In this document: piece by piece, positions 16,612 through 25,679 of the stretch
Layout: every line of letters begins with the position of its first letter
How positions within the stretch are numbered: position 1 is the stretch's first letter
Assembly (NCBI RefSeq): GCF_023509015.1
Contig: NZ_CP094975.1
Location: 3,341,501-3,405,500, forward strand
Direction: 5' to 3'
DNA: 64,000 nucleotides
DNA from: Pseudomonas abieticivorans
GTDB lineage: Bacteria; Pseudomonadota; Gammaproteobacteria; Pseudomonadales; Pseudomonadaceae
Notes under the pieces: model-generated
Databases searched by the model: none
Seen by the model: only the letters and a program-made list of their open reading frames with translations
Told to the model about the DNA's origin: nothing
Program-made: the position numbers and the translations under genes

Positions 16612-17946
16612 ATGACATTCGCCACCCTTGGCCTGATCGAACCCTTGCTGCGCGCGCTGGAAACCCTTGGCTACCAGACGCCGACCCCTGTCCAGGCCCA
16701 GGCCATCCCGGCGGTACTGGCCGGGCGCGACCTGATGGCCGCTGCCCAGACCGGCACCGGTAAAACCGCAGGTTTCGCCTTGCCGATCCTGCAGCGCCTG
16801 ACCATGGAAGGGCCTAAAGTGGCCAGCAACTGCGTACGGGCCTTGGTATTGGTGCCGACCCGCGAACTGGCCGAGCAGGTGCACGCCAACATTCAGGAGT
16901 ACGGCGAGCACCTGCCCCTGAGCACTTACGCGGTGTATGGCGGGGTCAGCATCAACCCGCAGATGATGAAGCTGCGCAAGGGCGTCGACGTGCTGGTGGC
17001 CACCCCCGGTCGCCTGCTGGACCTGTATCGCCAGAACGCCGTCAAGTTCAGCCAACTGGAAACCCTGGTGCTGGACGAAGCCGACCGCATGCTCGACCTG
17101 GGCTTTTCCGAAGAGCTGCGCGATATTTACGCGGCCTTGCCGAAAAAGCGCCAGACCCTGCTGTTCTCGGCCACCTTCTCCGACGCCATCCGCCTGCTGG
17201 CCGGGCAGATGCTCAACGATCCGCTCAGCATCGAGGTCAGCCCGCGCAACGTGGCGGCCTCCTCGGTCAAGCAGTGGATTGTTACCGTGGACAAGAAGCG
17301 CAAGGCGGAACTGTTCATCCACCTGCTGAAAAAGCAGAAGTGGACGCAAGTGCTGGTGTTCGCCAAGACCCGTAACGGTGTCGACGCTTTGGTCGAGCGC
17401 CTGCAAGGGCTGGGCATCAACGCCGACGGCATCCACGGCGACAAGCCCCAGGCGACCCGCCAGCGGGCACTGGACCGCTTCAAGGCCAGCGAAGTACAGA
17501 TCCTGGTCGCCACCGACGTGGCCGCCCGTGGCCTGGACATCGACGACCTGCCGACCGTGGTCAACTTCGACCTGCCGATCGTTGCCGAAGACTACATCCA
17601 CCGCATTGGCCGTACCGGGCGTGCCGGCTTGACCGGCGAGGCGATCTCGCTGGTGTGTGCCGACGAGGTGCAACTGCTCTCGGCCATCGAGACCTTGACC
17701 CGTCAGGCCCTCAAGCGGGTCGACGAGAGTGGCTTCGAGCCCGATCACCGCGTACCGGAAACCACCGCCAGCGGCGAAGTGATCAAAAAGCCGAAAAAAC
17801 CGAAAAAGCCGAAGGTGTCGGGCGGCAAGAAAACCTTGGGTAAATGGACCGACAGCGGCGACAGCCCGATCGATGCGGCGCCGCCGGTGAAGCCGGTGCG
17901 CAAGGTGCCGGTGTTCAATACCGGGCCGCGCAAGCGTAAGCCTTAA
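16612..17946 (+). CDS. rhlE: DEAD-box RNA helicase RhlE
   Basis: 444 aa from ATG 16612; the in-frame TTG at 16597 is less likely. All DEAD-box motifs are present: Q motif (GYQTPTPVQAQAIP), I AQTGTGKT, Ia PTRELA, II DEAD (LVLDEADRMLDLGF), III SAT, V ATDVAARGLDI and VI HRIGRTGRAG. A short basic tail rich in Lys-Pro (IKKPKKPKKPK) and ending in RKRKP takes the place of the longer RhlE2-type extension. It unwinds short RNA duplexes in ribosome assembly or RNA turnover. Confidence 0.92.
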   Translation: MTFATLGLIEPLLRALETLGYQTPTPVQAQAIPAVLAGRDLMAAAQTGTGKTAGFALPILQRLTMEGPKVASNCVRALVLVPTRELAEQVHANIQEYGEHLPLSTYAVYGGVSINPQMMKLRKGVDVLVATPGRLLDLYRQNAVKFSQLETLVLDEADRMLDLGFSEELRDIYAALPKKRQTLLFSATFSDAIRLLAGQMLNDPLSIEVSPRNVAASSVKQWIVTVDKKRKAELFIHLLKKQKWTQVLVFAKTRNGVDALVERLQGLGINADGIHGDKPQATRQRALDRFKASEVQILVATDVAARGLDIDDLPTVVNFDLPIVAEDYIHRIGRTGRAGLTGEAISLVCADEVQLLSAIETLTRQALKRVDESGFEPDHRVPETTASGEVIKKPKKPKKPKVSGGKKTLGKWTDSGDSPIDAAPPVKPVRKVPVFNTGPRKRKP

Positions 17947-17964
17947 GAAGGCAGCGTCGTGCTT

Positions 17965-18017
17965 TTCGCGGATGAATCCGCTCCTACAGGCCCTGTAGGC
18001 GCGTATTCATCCGCGAA
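17965..18017. repeat. REP pair between rhlE and the flavoprotein gene
   Basis: TTCGCGGATGAATCCGCTCC starts the left REP (17965-17989); the inverted partner CTGTAGGCGCGTATTCATCC runs on to CGCGAA at 17993-18017. The right REP overlaps the stop codon and last codons of the minus-strand flavoprotein gene. Confidence 0.85.
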
Positions 18018-19251
18018 GGCCGCGCAGCCATTCAAGCGCACCAGACCCCGCGCGGCGCCCGCTGGCAAAGCAGGCGGTCAACAGGTAGCCACCCGTCGGC
18101 GCCTCCCAGTCGAGCATCTCGCCGGCACAGAACACCCCTGGCACCTGCGTGAGCATCAAGCCTGCATCCATCGCTTCGAACCGCACCCCACCAGCCGTAC
18201 TGATCGCCTCGTCCAGCGGCCGCGGGCGCACCAACGTTATCGGCAACGCCTTGATCGCCCGCGCCAGCAACGCTGGGTCGGCAAAGCAGTCCTTGCCAGT
18301 CAGCTCACGCAACAACGCCGCTTTTACCCCATCGATGCCCAGTTGACTGTGCAGGTGCTTGGCCATCGAACGCGAGCCACGGGGTTTGCGCAGCAGCGCT
18401 TCAATTTTAGCCGCAGGTCGGTCCGGCAGCAGGTCCAGGTACAGGGTGGCCGTGCCGGCCTGGTTGATCTGCTCGCGAATCTGCGCCGACAGGGCGTAGA
18501 CCAGGCTGCCTTCCACGCCGCCAGCGGTCAGCACTGCCTCGCCCAGGCGCGGCGGCTGCCCGGATAACTGCATGGCGACGTTTTTCAGTGGCGCGCCGGC
18601 GAATTTTTCGCGCAGTAGATCGCTCCAGGCCGCCACTTCAAAGCCGCAGTTGGCCGGCTGCAATGGGGCGATAGCCACACCGCGCTGTGCCAGCCACGGC
18701 AGCCAGGCCGCATCTGAGCCCAGCCGGGCCCAACTGCCGCCGCCCAAGGCCAGCACCACGGCATCGGCACTGATGGCCAACTCGCCGTCGGGGTGGGCGA
18801 TGCGCAAGGTGCCGTCGGCGTTCCAGCCCAGCCAGCGGTGCCGGGTGTGGATGGCCACGCCGCTGTCGCGCAGGCGCTTGAGCCAGGCGCGCAACAGCGG
18901 GGCAGCCTTCATGTCGGTAGGGAATACGCGGCCCGAGGTGCCGACGAAGGTTTCGATGCCCAGCCCGTGAATCCAGGCGCACAGCTGCTCGGCGTCACAG
19001 CCCTGCAGCAGGGTGTCGATCTGGGCGCTGCGCTCGGCATAGCGCCTGACAAAGGCCGGGTAGGGTTCCGAATGGGTAATGTTCATGCCGCCCACGCCCG
19101 CCAGCAGGAACTTGCGCCCCACCGAAGGCATGCCATCGTACAGGTCCACCTGCACACCGGCGGTGCCCAGCACTTCGGCGGCCATCAGGCCGGCCGGGCC
19201 ACCGCCGATGATGGCGACGCGTTCAGGCAGGGCAGGGCTGGAATCGGGCAT
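18007..19251 (-). CDS. HI0933/BaiN-family flavoprotein (TIGR03862 type)
   Basis: 414 aa from ATG 19251, just before the Rossmann motif VAIIGGGPAGLMAAEVLG; the frame extends further upstream without conserved residues. FAD-binding motif at residues ~12-30, GRKFLLAGVGGMNITHSEP at ~50, LALGGGSWARLGSDAAW at ~160, ending GVFCAGEMLDWEAPTGGYLLTACFASGRRAG. This matches the YhiN/BaiN group of predicted NAD(P)/FAD oxidoreductases, whose substrate is usually unknown. The final codons and stop lie in a REP. It starts 60 bp after the HDAC-like gene on the same strand. Confidence 0.87.
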   Translation of the reverse strand: MPDSSPALPERVAIIGGGPAGLMAAEVLGTAGVQVDLYDGMPSVGRKFLLAGVGGMNITHSEPYPAFVRRYAERSAQIDTLLQGCDAEQLCAWIHGLGIETFVGTSGRVFPTDMKAAPLLRAWLKRLRDSGVAIHTRHRWLGWNADGTLRIAHPDGELAISADAVVLALGGGSWARLGSDAAWLPWLAQRGVAIAPLQPANCGFEVAAWSDLLREKFAGAPLKNVAMQLSGQPPRLGEAVLTAGGVEGSLVYALSAQIREQINQAGTATLYLDLLPDRPAAKIEALLRKPRGSRSMAKHLHSQLGIDGVKAALLRELTGKDCFADPALLARAIKALPITLVRPRPLDEAISTAGGVRFEAMDAGLMLTQVPGVFCAGEMLDWEAPTGGYLLTACFASGRRAGSGALEWLRGLRG

Positions 19252-19310
19252 GGGGGCGGGCTGCAATCGGCAAGGGTAAGCGCGCCAGTTTAACGGCCCC
19301 AGGCTTTGGG

Positions 19311-20228
19311 TTACAGCCCAAGATCGGTCCACACCCGTTGCGCGCTGAGGTGCAACAGGCCGTGGCGGCGGGCCAGGGCCGGGCGGTCCTTGCTGTAGCC
19401 GCCGCCGATCACGCCCATCACGGGAATGTCACGGCCCAGGCAGTGGCGCATCACCCGCTCGTCGCGGCTGCTGACCCCCTGATCGGTCAGTTGCAGGTAG
19501 CCCAAGGCATCGTCCTTGTGCACGTCGACGCCAGCGTCGTACAGCACCAGGTCCGGTTGGTACAGCGGCAACAGGTAATTCAGGGTGTCGTCCACCACCT
19601 GCAGGTAATCCGCGTCGCCCATGCCCATGGGCAGCGGGATGTCCCAGTCGCTGTCGGCCTTGCGCGCCGGGAAGTTCTTCTCGCAGTGCAGCGACACGGT
19701 GATGGCTTGCGGCGTATCGGCGAGGATGCGCGCGGTGCCGTCGCCCTGGTGCACGTCGCAGTCGAAAATCAGCACCCGGTCCACCCGGCCGCTGGCCAAC
19801 AGGTAGCGGCTGATCACTGCCAGGTCATTGAAAATGCAGAAACCGGCAGGATGGTCATAATGAGCATGGTGGGTGCCGCCGGCCAGGTGGCAGGCCAGGC
19901 CGTGCTGCAAGGCTTGTTCGGCCGCCAGCACCGACCCACCGACCGCGCGCACCGTGCGCCGGGCCAGCGCTTCGCTCCAGGGCAGGCCAAGGCGCCGCTG
20001 GTCTTCGCGGGGCAACTCGCCGCTCATGTATCGATCGATATAGTCAGGGTCGTGGGCCAGCGCCAGCAGCTCGGAGGGGCACAGCTCAGGGCGCAGCAAA
20101 GCGGCGTCGGTGGTCAGCCCGCTGGCCACCAGGTGATCGCGCAGCAGGCGGAACTTGTCCATCGGGAAGCGATGTTCCGGTGGGAACTCAGGGCTGTAGT
20201 CGTCGTGGTAGATCAGTGGCAGCGGCAT
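19311..20228 (-). CDS. histone deacetylase-family (acetylpolyamine/AcuC-like) hydrolase
   Basis: 305 aa from ATG 20228 (MPLPLIYHDDY); an ATG three codons upstream (20237) is an alternative. Zn-dependent deacetylase fold: tandem active-site His in GGTHHAHYDHPAGFC, metal ligands in FDCDVHQGDGTA and LYDAGVDVHKDD, and the C-terminal GGGYSKD. All catalytic residues are present. Bacterial members remove acetyl groups from polyamines, acetyl-lysine or small molecules. It is divergent from a GNAT acetyltransferase and upstream of the flavoprotein gene. Confidence 0.88.
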   Translation of the reverse strand: MPLPLIYHDDYSPEFPPEHRFPMDKFRLLRDHLVASGLTTDAALLRPELCPSELLALAHDPDYIDRYMSGELPREDQRRLGLPWSEALARRTVRAVGGSVLAAEQALQHGLACHLAGGTHHAHYDHPAGFCIFNDLAVISRYLLASGRVDRVLIFDCDVHQGDGTARILADTPQAITVSLHCEKNFPARKADSDWDIPLPMGMGDADYLQVVDDTLNYLLPLYQPDLVLYDAGVDVHKDDALGYLQLTDQGVSSRDERVMRHCLGRDIPVMGVIGGGYSKDRPALARRHGLLHLSAQRVWTDLGL

Positions 20229-20262
20229 GCCGAACATAGTGCCACAAACAAGGGGATGAATA

Positions 20263-20826
20263 ATGATTGTGGAGCTGGAAAGCGCGCGCCTGCTGTTGCG
20301 CCAATGGCGCGACGAGGACTTGCCGGAGTTTGCCGCCCTGTGCGCCGACCCCCAGGTGATGCGCTATTTCCCCGAGGCTCTCAGCCGGCTGGAGAGTGCC
20401 GCGCTGATCGGCCGTATCCGCGGCCATTTCAACGAGCACGGTTTCGGCCTGTGGGCGCTGGAGCGCAAGGACACCGGGGCATTTATCGGCTTTACCGGGC
20501 TGGGCGTGGTGGGTTTCGATGCGCCCTTCGCCCCGGCCGTGGAGATCGGCTGGCGTCTGGGTCGTCGCCACTGGGGCTTGGGCTTTGCCAGCGAGGCCGC
20601 CTGGACGGCCCTGCGCTGTGGCTTCGGGCAACTGGGCCTGGAGCAAGTGGTGTCGTTCACCGCGCTGTCCAATACCCCGTCGGAAAAAGTCATGCAGGCC
20701 ATCGGCATGCAACGCGTCAAGGACGGCGACTTCGACCACCCCAAACTCCCCCAGAGGCACCCCTTGGAGCGCCACCTGCTGTACCGGATCAGCCGCGCCC
20801 AGTGGCTGGAGACGTTGCACGGCTAA
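20263..20826 (+). CDS. GNAT family N-acetyltransferase, RimJ/RimL-like
   Basis: 187 aa, GGGGA ribosome site upstream. Acetyltransferase_3 pattern: ESARLLLRQWRDEDLPEFAAL at the start, EIGWRLGRRHWGLGFASEA (acetyl-CoA pyrophosphate loop region), and FTALSNTPSEKVMQAIGMQRV. It would acetylate an amino group of a protein N-terminus or small molecule; substrate unknown. It begins only 34 bp from the divergent HDAC-like gene. Confidence 0.87.
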   Translation: MIVELESARLLLRQWRDEDLPEFAALCADPQVMRYFPEALSRLESAALIGRIRGHFNEHGFGLWALERKDTGAFIGFTGLGVVGFDAPFAPAVEIGWRLGRRHWGLGFASEAAWTALRCGFGQLGLEQVVSFTALSNTPSEKVMQAIGMQRVKDGDFDHPKLPQRHPLERHLLYRISRAQWLETLHG

Positions 20827-20892
20827 AGTCTGATGCGGCAATGGGCCAGTCAAGCCTGTATCATTTGCTCATTAAAGTTTGGGAGATAACAC

Positions 20893-21762
20893 ATGAGCCA
20901 TGTGCTGGACGATCTGGTCGATCTGTTGACCCTGGAGCCGATCGAAGAAAACCTGTTCCGTGGCCGCAGCCAGGACCTGGGCTTCCGCCAGTTGTTCGGC
21001 GGCCAGGTGCTGGGCCAGTCGTTGTCGGCGGCCAGCCAGACGGTCGAGGACGAGCGCCACGTGCACTCGCTGCACGGCTATTTCCTGCGCCCGGGTGATG
21101 CCCAGTTGCCGGTGGTGTACATGGTTGACCGCGTGCGCGATGGCGGCAGCTTCAGCACCCGGCGCGTGACTGCGGTGCAGAAGGGCCAGCCGATCTTCAC
21201 CGGCAGCCTGTCGTTCCAGTACGACGAGGAAGGTTTCGAGCACCAGGCCAGCATGCCGCAGGTGGTGGGCCCGGAAAACCTGCCCACCGAACTTGAGCTG
21301 ACCGAGCGCGTGGCCCACCTGCTGCCCGAGCACATCCGCGAAAAACTGCTGTGCGCCAAGCCTATCGAGGTTCGCCCGGTCACCGAGCGCGACCCCTACA
21401 ACCCGTTGCCGGGCGACCCGCTCAAGTACGTGTGGTTTCGCGCCGACGGCAGCCTGCCCGACGTGCCGGCCCTGCATAAATACCTGCTGGCCTATGCCTC
21501 GGACTTCGGCCTGTTGACCACCGCGTTGATGCCCCATGGCAAATCGGTTTGGCACAAGGACATGCAACTGGCCAGCCTGGATCACGCCCTGTGGTTCCAC
21601 GGCAACCTGCGTGCCGACGAGTGGCTGCTGTACGCGATGGACAGCCCCTGGGCCGCCAACTCCCGTGGCTTCTGCCGCGGCAGTATCTACAACCGCGCCG
21701 GCCAATTGGTAGCCTCGTCTGCCCAGGAAGGCCTGATCCGCCACCGCAAGGATTGGGCATGA
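20893..21762 (+). CDS. tesB: acyl-CoA thioesterase II
   Basis: 289 aa, the normal length for TesB. Double hot-dog fold: N-terminal LFRGRSQDLGFRQLFGGQVLGQSL, middle DGGSFSTRRVTAVQ, and C-terminal DHALWFHGNLRADEWLLYAMDSPWA with the catalytic Asp of the D/T/Q triad, then GFCRGSIYNRAGQLVAS. It hydrolyses medium- and long-chain acyl-CoA to free acid and CoA. Its stop overlaps the start of the HAD gene (ATGA), so the two are translationally coupled. Confidence 0.95.
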   Translation: MSHVLDDLVDLLTLEPIEENLFRGRSQDLGFRQLFGGQVLGQSLSAASQTVEDERHVHSLHGYFLRPGDAQLPVVYMVDRVRDGGSFSTRRVTAVQKGQPIFTGSLSFQYDEEGFEHQASMPQVVGPENLPTELELTERVAHLLPEHIREKLLCAKPIEVRPVTERDPYNPLPGDPLKYVWFRADGSLPDVPALHKYLLAYASDFGLLTTALMPHGKSVWHKDMQLASLDHALWFHGNLRADEWLLYAMDSPWAANSRGFCRGSIYNRAGQLVASSAQEGLIRHRKDWA

Positions 21763-22346
21763 GCCTGGCCGCCATTCGTCACTGGGTGTTCGACATGGAC
21801 GGTACCCTGACAGTGGCGGCGCATGACTTCGCCGCCATCCGCGAGGCGCTGCAGATACCCGCCGAGGACGACATCCTTACCCACTTGGCCGGGTTGCCCG
21901 CCGAGGTCGCCCAAGCCAAGCACGCCTGGTTGCTGGAGCACGAGCGCGACCTAGCCGTCGCCTCCAAGCCTGCCGCCGGTGCGGTGGAACTGGTGCGCGA
22001 GCTGGCCGGGCGTGGCTATCGCCTGGGCATCCTGACCCGCAACGCCCAGGAGCTGGCGCACATCACCCTGGCGGCCATTGGCATCGATGACTGTTTTGCC
22101 CGGCCCGACGTGCTCGGCCGCGAAGATGCCGCGCCCAAGCCCAGCCCGGACGGCCTGCTCAAACTGGCACGGGCCTGGGGGGTAAAACCTGAAGAAATGG
22201 TCATGGTGGGCGACTACCGCTTCGACCTGGACTGCGGGCGCGCGGCAGGCACCAAGACCGTATTGGTGAACCTGGCGCAGAACCCGTGGCCGGAGTTGGC
22301 CGATTGGCATGCGCCGGATTGCGGGGCACTGGCGCGGTTGATTTGA
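21759..22346 (+). CDS. HAD-superfamily phosphatase
   Basis: 195 aa from ATG 21759, overlapping the tesB stop. HAD motifs: I VFDMDGTLT, II ILTRN, III with KPSPDG, and IV MVGDYRFDLDCGRAAG. A small helical cap lies between residues ~20 and ~85. Similar to GpH/YjjG-like phosphatases of small phosphorylated metabolites; the substrate is not evident. Coupling to tesB suggests shared expression rather than a known pathway. Confidence 0.87.
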   Translation: MSLAAIRHWVFDMDGTLTVAAHDFAAIREALQIPAEDDILTHLAGLPAEVAQAKHAWLLEHERDLAVASKPAAGAVELVRELAGRGYRLGILTRNAQELAHITLAAIGIDDCFARPDVLGREDAAPKPSPDGLLKLARAWGVKPEEMVMVGDYRFDLDCGRAAGTKTVLVNLAQNPWPELADWHAPDCGALARLI

Positions 22347-22361
22347 AAAGGTGGCGTCTTC

Positions 22362-22416
22362 TTCGCGGGTAAATCCGCTCCTGCACGGCCCCAGTAGGAG
22401 CGGGTTTATCGGCGAA
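22362..22416. repeat. REP pair downstream of the HAD gene
   Basis: Inverted copies TTCGCGGGTAAATCCGCTCC (from 22362) and GTAGGAGCGGGTTTATCGGC (from 22394) with a GC-rich centre. A slightly diverged version of the REP seen elsewhere in the window. Confidence 0.8.
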
Positions 22417-22593
22417 CCGATCACCTCGATCCATGGATGTAAACTAACTATTACGAACATTGCGTGAATTCTTGCAATAAAGAATTACATGTACCCGGCT
22501 TAATCATTGCCTTGCTAACGATTACGATCAAGCCATTGAAACGCCGTCTTTTTTTCGGCTGTCTGCCTTGCTCCTCCGATTCTGTAGAGACCT

Positions 22594-23898
22594 ATGTTTA
22601 CCCTATCCCCACGCACCATCATGACTTCGGGTCTGGTGGCGGGCCTGTCTTTGGGCTCGCTTCTGGCTGTTATCCCCAATGCCGCATTTGCCGACGATGA
22701 TGATTGGGCAACGCGCTCGACCATGACCGGTGACTGGGGTGGCGAGCGCAAGAAGCTGATGGACGCGGGCGTGAACCTGACCGGTGACTACGTCTCCGAA
22801 ACCCTGCGCAATTTCCAGGGTGGGATCAAGAAGGGCACGCGCTATACCCAGCAGATCCGCTTGGGCGCGCAATTCGACCTGAACAAATTGCTGGGCATGG
22901 AAAACGCCGGCACCGTCCAGTTCACGATCAACGACCGCCGCGGCAACAGCGCCTCCGACGACTTGGTGGGCAACCGCTTGCCCGCGCAGGAGTCCTACGG
23001 TGGCATGTACACCCGTATCGCCGAGCTTAGCTACCAGCGCAGCCTCTTCACCCCGGACCTGACCACCAAGGTCGGCTTCATGTCCATGGGTAACGACTTC
23101 GGTGGCATGGGCGTGCTCACCAACTTCGTCAACGCCGGCTTCTGCGCGCACCCGTTGTCGATGTCCGGTGGCAGCGGTTGGGGTAACTACCCCACCGGCC
23201 ACTGGGGCGCCGAGTTGCGCTACAAGATCAACCCCGAGTGGACCGTGCAGACCGCCGTGTTCCAGGTCAACCCGGACGCCAACAGCGCGTCGCGCTATGG
23301 CATGCGCATGACCACCGACAAAGGCACCGGCGCCATCGCCCCGATCGAGGCGATCTACACCCGCTCCGGCTACCTGGAAGGCCAGTACAAGTTCGGCTGG
23401 TACTACGACAGCTCCAACGTGCAGAAAATCGGTGGCACCTCCAAGGCCAGCGGTCGCAGCGGCGCCTACGTGCTGGCTGACCAGACCGTGTGGCGAGACG
23501 AAGCCGACAGTGCCCGCAGCTTGCACGTGTTTGGCCAGGCGACCGAAGCCGACGCCGCCACCTCGCCGTTCCGCCACTGGTACTCGGTGGGCGTGGTGCT
23601 GCACAAGCCGTTCGCCAATCGCCCGGCCGACACCGTGGGCGTGGCCTTTGGCCGCGCGGTGGTCAACCCGCGCACCCGTGCCGTGCAGGAAAACGCCGCT
23701 GCCAGCCTGGCTGCCGCCGACCAGATCGATAACCTGGACACCGGCGAGCAGTTACTGGAGCTCAGCTACGGCGCGCAAATCACCCCGTGGTTGCTGCTGC
23801 GCCCAGACCTTCAATACATCAAGGAGCCGGGCGCCTTTTACGGCGTGAAGCGTGACAACGCGCTGCTGGCCGGCCTGCAGATCAAAAGCACGTTCTGA
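22594..23898 (+). CDS. oprB: OprB-family carbohydrate-selective porin
   Basis: 434 aa outer-membrane porin. Signal peptide with core TSGLVAGLSLGSLLAVIPNA, cleavage near AFA; mature start DDDDWATRSTMTGDWGGER. The WATRSTMTGDWGG opening, GVNLTGDYVSETLRNFQGG and RYTQQIRLGAQFDL are OprB hallmarks, and the protein ends in Phe after alternating residues typical of a 16-strand barrel. OprB proteins admit glucose and other sugars. No sugar-uptake genes lie next to it, so it is an orphan copy. The ribosome site is weak, so the start could be the ATG ten codons further on. Confidence 0.88.
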   Translation: MFTLSPRTIMTSGLVAGLSLGSLLAVIPNAAFADDDDWATRSTMTGDWGGERKKLMDAGVNLTGDYVSETLRNFQGGIKKGTRYTQQIRLGAQFDLNKLLGMENAGTVQFTINDRRGNSASDDLVGNRLPAQESYGGMYTRIAELSYQRSLFTPDLTTKVGFMSMGNDFGGMGVLTNFVNAGFCAHPLSMSGGSGWGNYPTGHWGAELRYKINPEWTVQTAVFQVNPDANSASRYGMRMTTDKGTGAIAPIEAIYTRSGYLEGQYKFGWYYDSSNVQKIGGTSKASGRSGAYVLADQTVWRDEADSARSLHVFGQATEADAATSPFRHWYSVGVVLHKPFANRPADTVGVAFGRAVVNPRTRAVQENAAASLAAADQIDNLDTGEQLLELSYGAQITPWLLLRPDLQYIKEPGAFYGVKRDNALLAGLQIKSTF

Positions 23899-24795
23899 CT
23901 ACAGGCTCTTGGCGCCAAAGGTGTCGCACTGGTTCAACTGGCCTTGGGCAAACCCGGTCTTGAACCAGCGCACCCGCTGCGCCGACGTGCCATGGGTGAA
24001 GGAGTCGGGTACTACCCGGCCCTGGCCCTGCTGCTGCAACCGGTCATCGCCAATGGCGTTGGCCGCGTTCAGCGCCTCTTCCACATCCCCAGGCTCCAGC
24101 CAGTTCAGGCGTTTTTGCGCGTGATAGGCCCACACCCCCGCCAGGCAATCGGCCTGCAATTCCTGCCGTACCAACAAGCCATTGGCGCCTTCCATGCGTT
24201 GCCCTGCCTTGCGCGCCGCATCCACTTTGGCCGACACCCCCAGCAGGGTCTGCACGTGGTGGCCGATTTCGTGGGCGATCACGTAGGCCTGGGCGAAGTC
24301 ACCCGCCGCGGAGAAGCGCTGGGCCATTTCCTTGAAAAACGCCATGTCCAGGTACACCCGTTGGTCACCCGGGCAATAGAATGGGCCCGTGGCCGAGGTG
24401 GCGTAACCGCAGGCCGAACTGACTTGGCCATTGAACAGCACCAGTTTGGGGTCTGAGTATTGGCGACCCGCCTGCTGGAAAATCTGGCCCCAAGTGTCTT
24501 CGGTGTCGCCCAGTACCGCGCGCACGAAATCCGCCTGTTCGTCGTTGGCAGGCGGGGCAGGGCGGCTGCGGTTATCCACGGGGGCGGTTTGCGGCTGGCT
24601 CAGTTGCCCGGTCAGTTGCCCCAGTATCTGCATGGGGTCTTGCCCGGTGAGTAGGCCGAAGCCGACGATCAACACCACGGCGGTCAGGCTCAAGCCTTTC
24701 CCGCCAATGCGCAGGCCGCCGCCACCGCCGGCTCCCGAATCATCGCCGCGTGCATCGACGACGTTGTCGCTGCGCCTGCCTTTTTTCCAGAGCAT
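23899..24795 (-). CDS. ypfJ: YpfJ family neutral zinc metallopeptidase
   Basis: 298 aa from ATG 24795 (GAGGA upstream). A basic/Gly-rich N-terminus (WKKGRRSDNVVDARG...GGGGG), one transmembrane helix (LSLTAVVLIVGFGLLTG, about residues 42-60), a linker, then the peptidase domain with HEIGHHVQ (HExxH zinc motif), YCPGDQRVYLDMAFF and the QELQADCLAGVWA motif supplying the third ligand. Substrate unknown. The stop immediately abuts the convergent oprB stop. Confidence 0.92.
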   Translation of the reverse strand: MLWKKGRRSDNVVDARGDDSGAGGGGGLRIGGKGLSLTAVVLIVGFGLLTGQDPMQILGQLTGQLSQPQTAPVDNRSRPAPPANDEQADFVRAVLGDTEDTWGQIFQQAGRQYSDPKLVLFNGQVSSACGYATSATGPFYCPGDQRVYLDMAFFKEMAQRFSAAGDFAQAYVIAHEIGHHVQTLLGVSAKVDAARKAGQRMEGANGLLVRQELQADCLAGVWAYHAQKRLNWLEPGDVEEALNAANAIGDDRLQQQGQGRVVPDSFTHGTSAQRVRWFKTGFAQGQLNQCDTFGAKSL

Positions 24796-24827
24796 GGGGC
24801 ATTCCTCTTCAGGGCCTGTGGCAGTAT

Positions 24828-24847
24828 CCATAACCATATGGTTATGG
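24828..24847. promoter_or_regulatory. 20-bp perfect palindrome, PcaQ-like operator upstream of pcaHG
   Basis: CCATAACCATATGGTTATGG is a perfect palindrome containing ATAACC-N4-GGTTAT. This resembles the ATAACC-N4-GGTTAA site I recall for the LysR activator PcaQ of pca operons. It lies 101 bp upstream of pcaH in the gap shared with divergent ypfJ. No pcaQ gene is in the window. Confidence 0.55.
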
Positions 24848-24947
24848 GTTAAAGGGTTAAATTCAGTTTTCGTTGTAGGTTTAATCCCTGAGACTAGTCT
24901 GAAGCCTGTCCGCAGGTCCTCTATAAATCAAATAATAGGAGAACGAC

Positions 24948-25667
24948 ATGTCTTCCCAAGACACCAGTCGCTTCATTATCCGTGATCGTAATTGGCACCC
25001 CAAAGCCCTGACCCCTGACTACAAGACCTCCGTGCCGCGTTCACCGCGCCAGGCCTTGGTGAGCATTCCGCAATCTGCCAGCGAATCCACCGGCCCTGAT
25101 TTCTCGCACCTCAAGTTCGGCCAGCACGACAATGACCTGCTGCTGAACTTCAACAACGGCGGCTTGCCGATCGGTGAGCGCATCATCCTGGCCGGCCGCG
25201 TGTGCGACCAATACGGCAAGCCGATCCCCCATACCCTGGTGGAAATCTGGCAAGCCAATGCCGGTGGCCGCTATCGCCACAAGAACGACCGTTACCTGGC
25301 GCCGCTGGACCCCAACTTCGGGGGCGTGGGCCGCATGCTCACCGACAGCGAAGGCTACTACAACTTCCGCACCATCAAGCCGGGCCCGTACCCTTGGCGC
25401 AACGGCCCCAACGACTGGCGCCCGGCGCACATCCACGTGTCCGTCAGCGGCCCGTCGATTTCGACCCGCCTGATCACCCAGCTGTATTTCGAAGGCGACC
25501 CACTGATTCCGATGTGCCCGATCGTCAAATCGATCAACGACCCGCAAGCCGTGCAAAGCCTGATCGCCCGTCTTGATATGAACCACGCCAACCCCATGGA
25601 CGCGCTGGCCTATCGCTTCGACATCGTCTTGCGCGGTCAGCGCAAGACTCACTTCGAAAACCGCTGA
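24948..25667 (+). CDS. pcaH: protocatechuate 3,4-dioxygenase beta subunit
   Basis: 239 aa, TAGGAGAACGAC ribosome site. It carries the non-haem Fe(III) site: Tyr in [13 protein letters not shown], the second Tyr in [21 protein letters not shown], and the His pair in the same block and after it (AHIH, then TQLYFEGD). With PcaG it cleaves protocatechuate intradiol to beta-carboxy-cis,cis-muconate. This is the ring-opening step that would consume protocatechuate made by quiC in the same window. 12 bp separates it from pcaG. Confidence 0.97.
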   Translation: MSSQDTSRFIIRDRNWHPKALTPDYKTSVPRSPRQALVSIPQSASESTGPDFSHLKFGQHDNDLLLNFNNGGLPIGERIILAGRVCDQYGKPIPHTLVEIWQANAGGRYRHKNDRYLAPLDPNFGGVGRMLTDSEGYYNFRTIKPGPYPWRNGPNDWRPAHIHVSVSGPSISTRLITQLYFEGDPLIPMCPIVKSINDPQAVQSLIARLDMNHANPMDALAYRFDIVLRGQRKTHFENR

Positions 25668-25679
25668 GGAGCAACGACC

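Noticed and set aside
16105..17748. 547-codon open frame antisense to rhlE
   Set aside because: Shadow frame over two well-supported genes.
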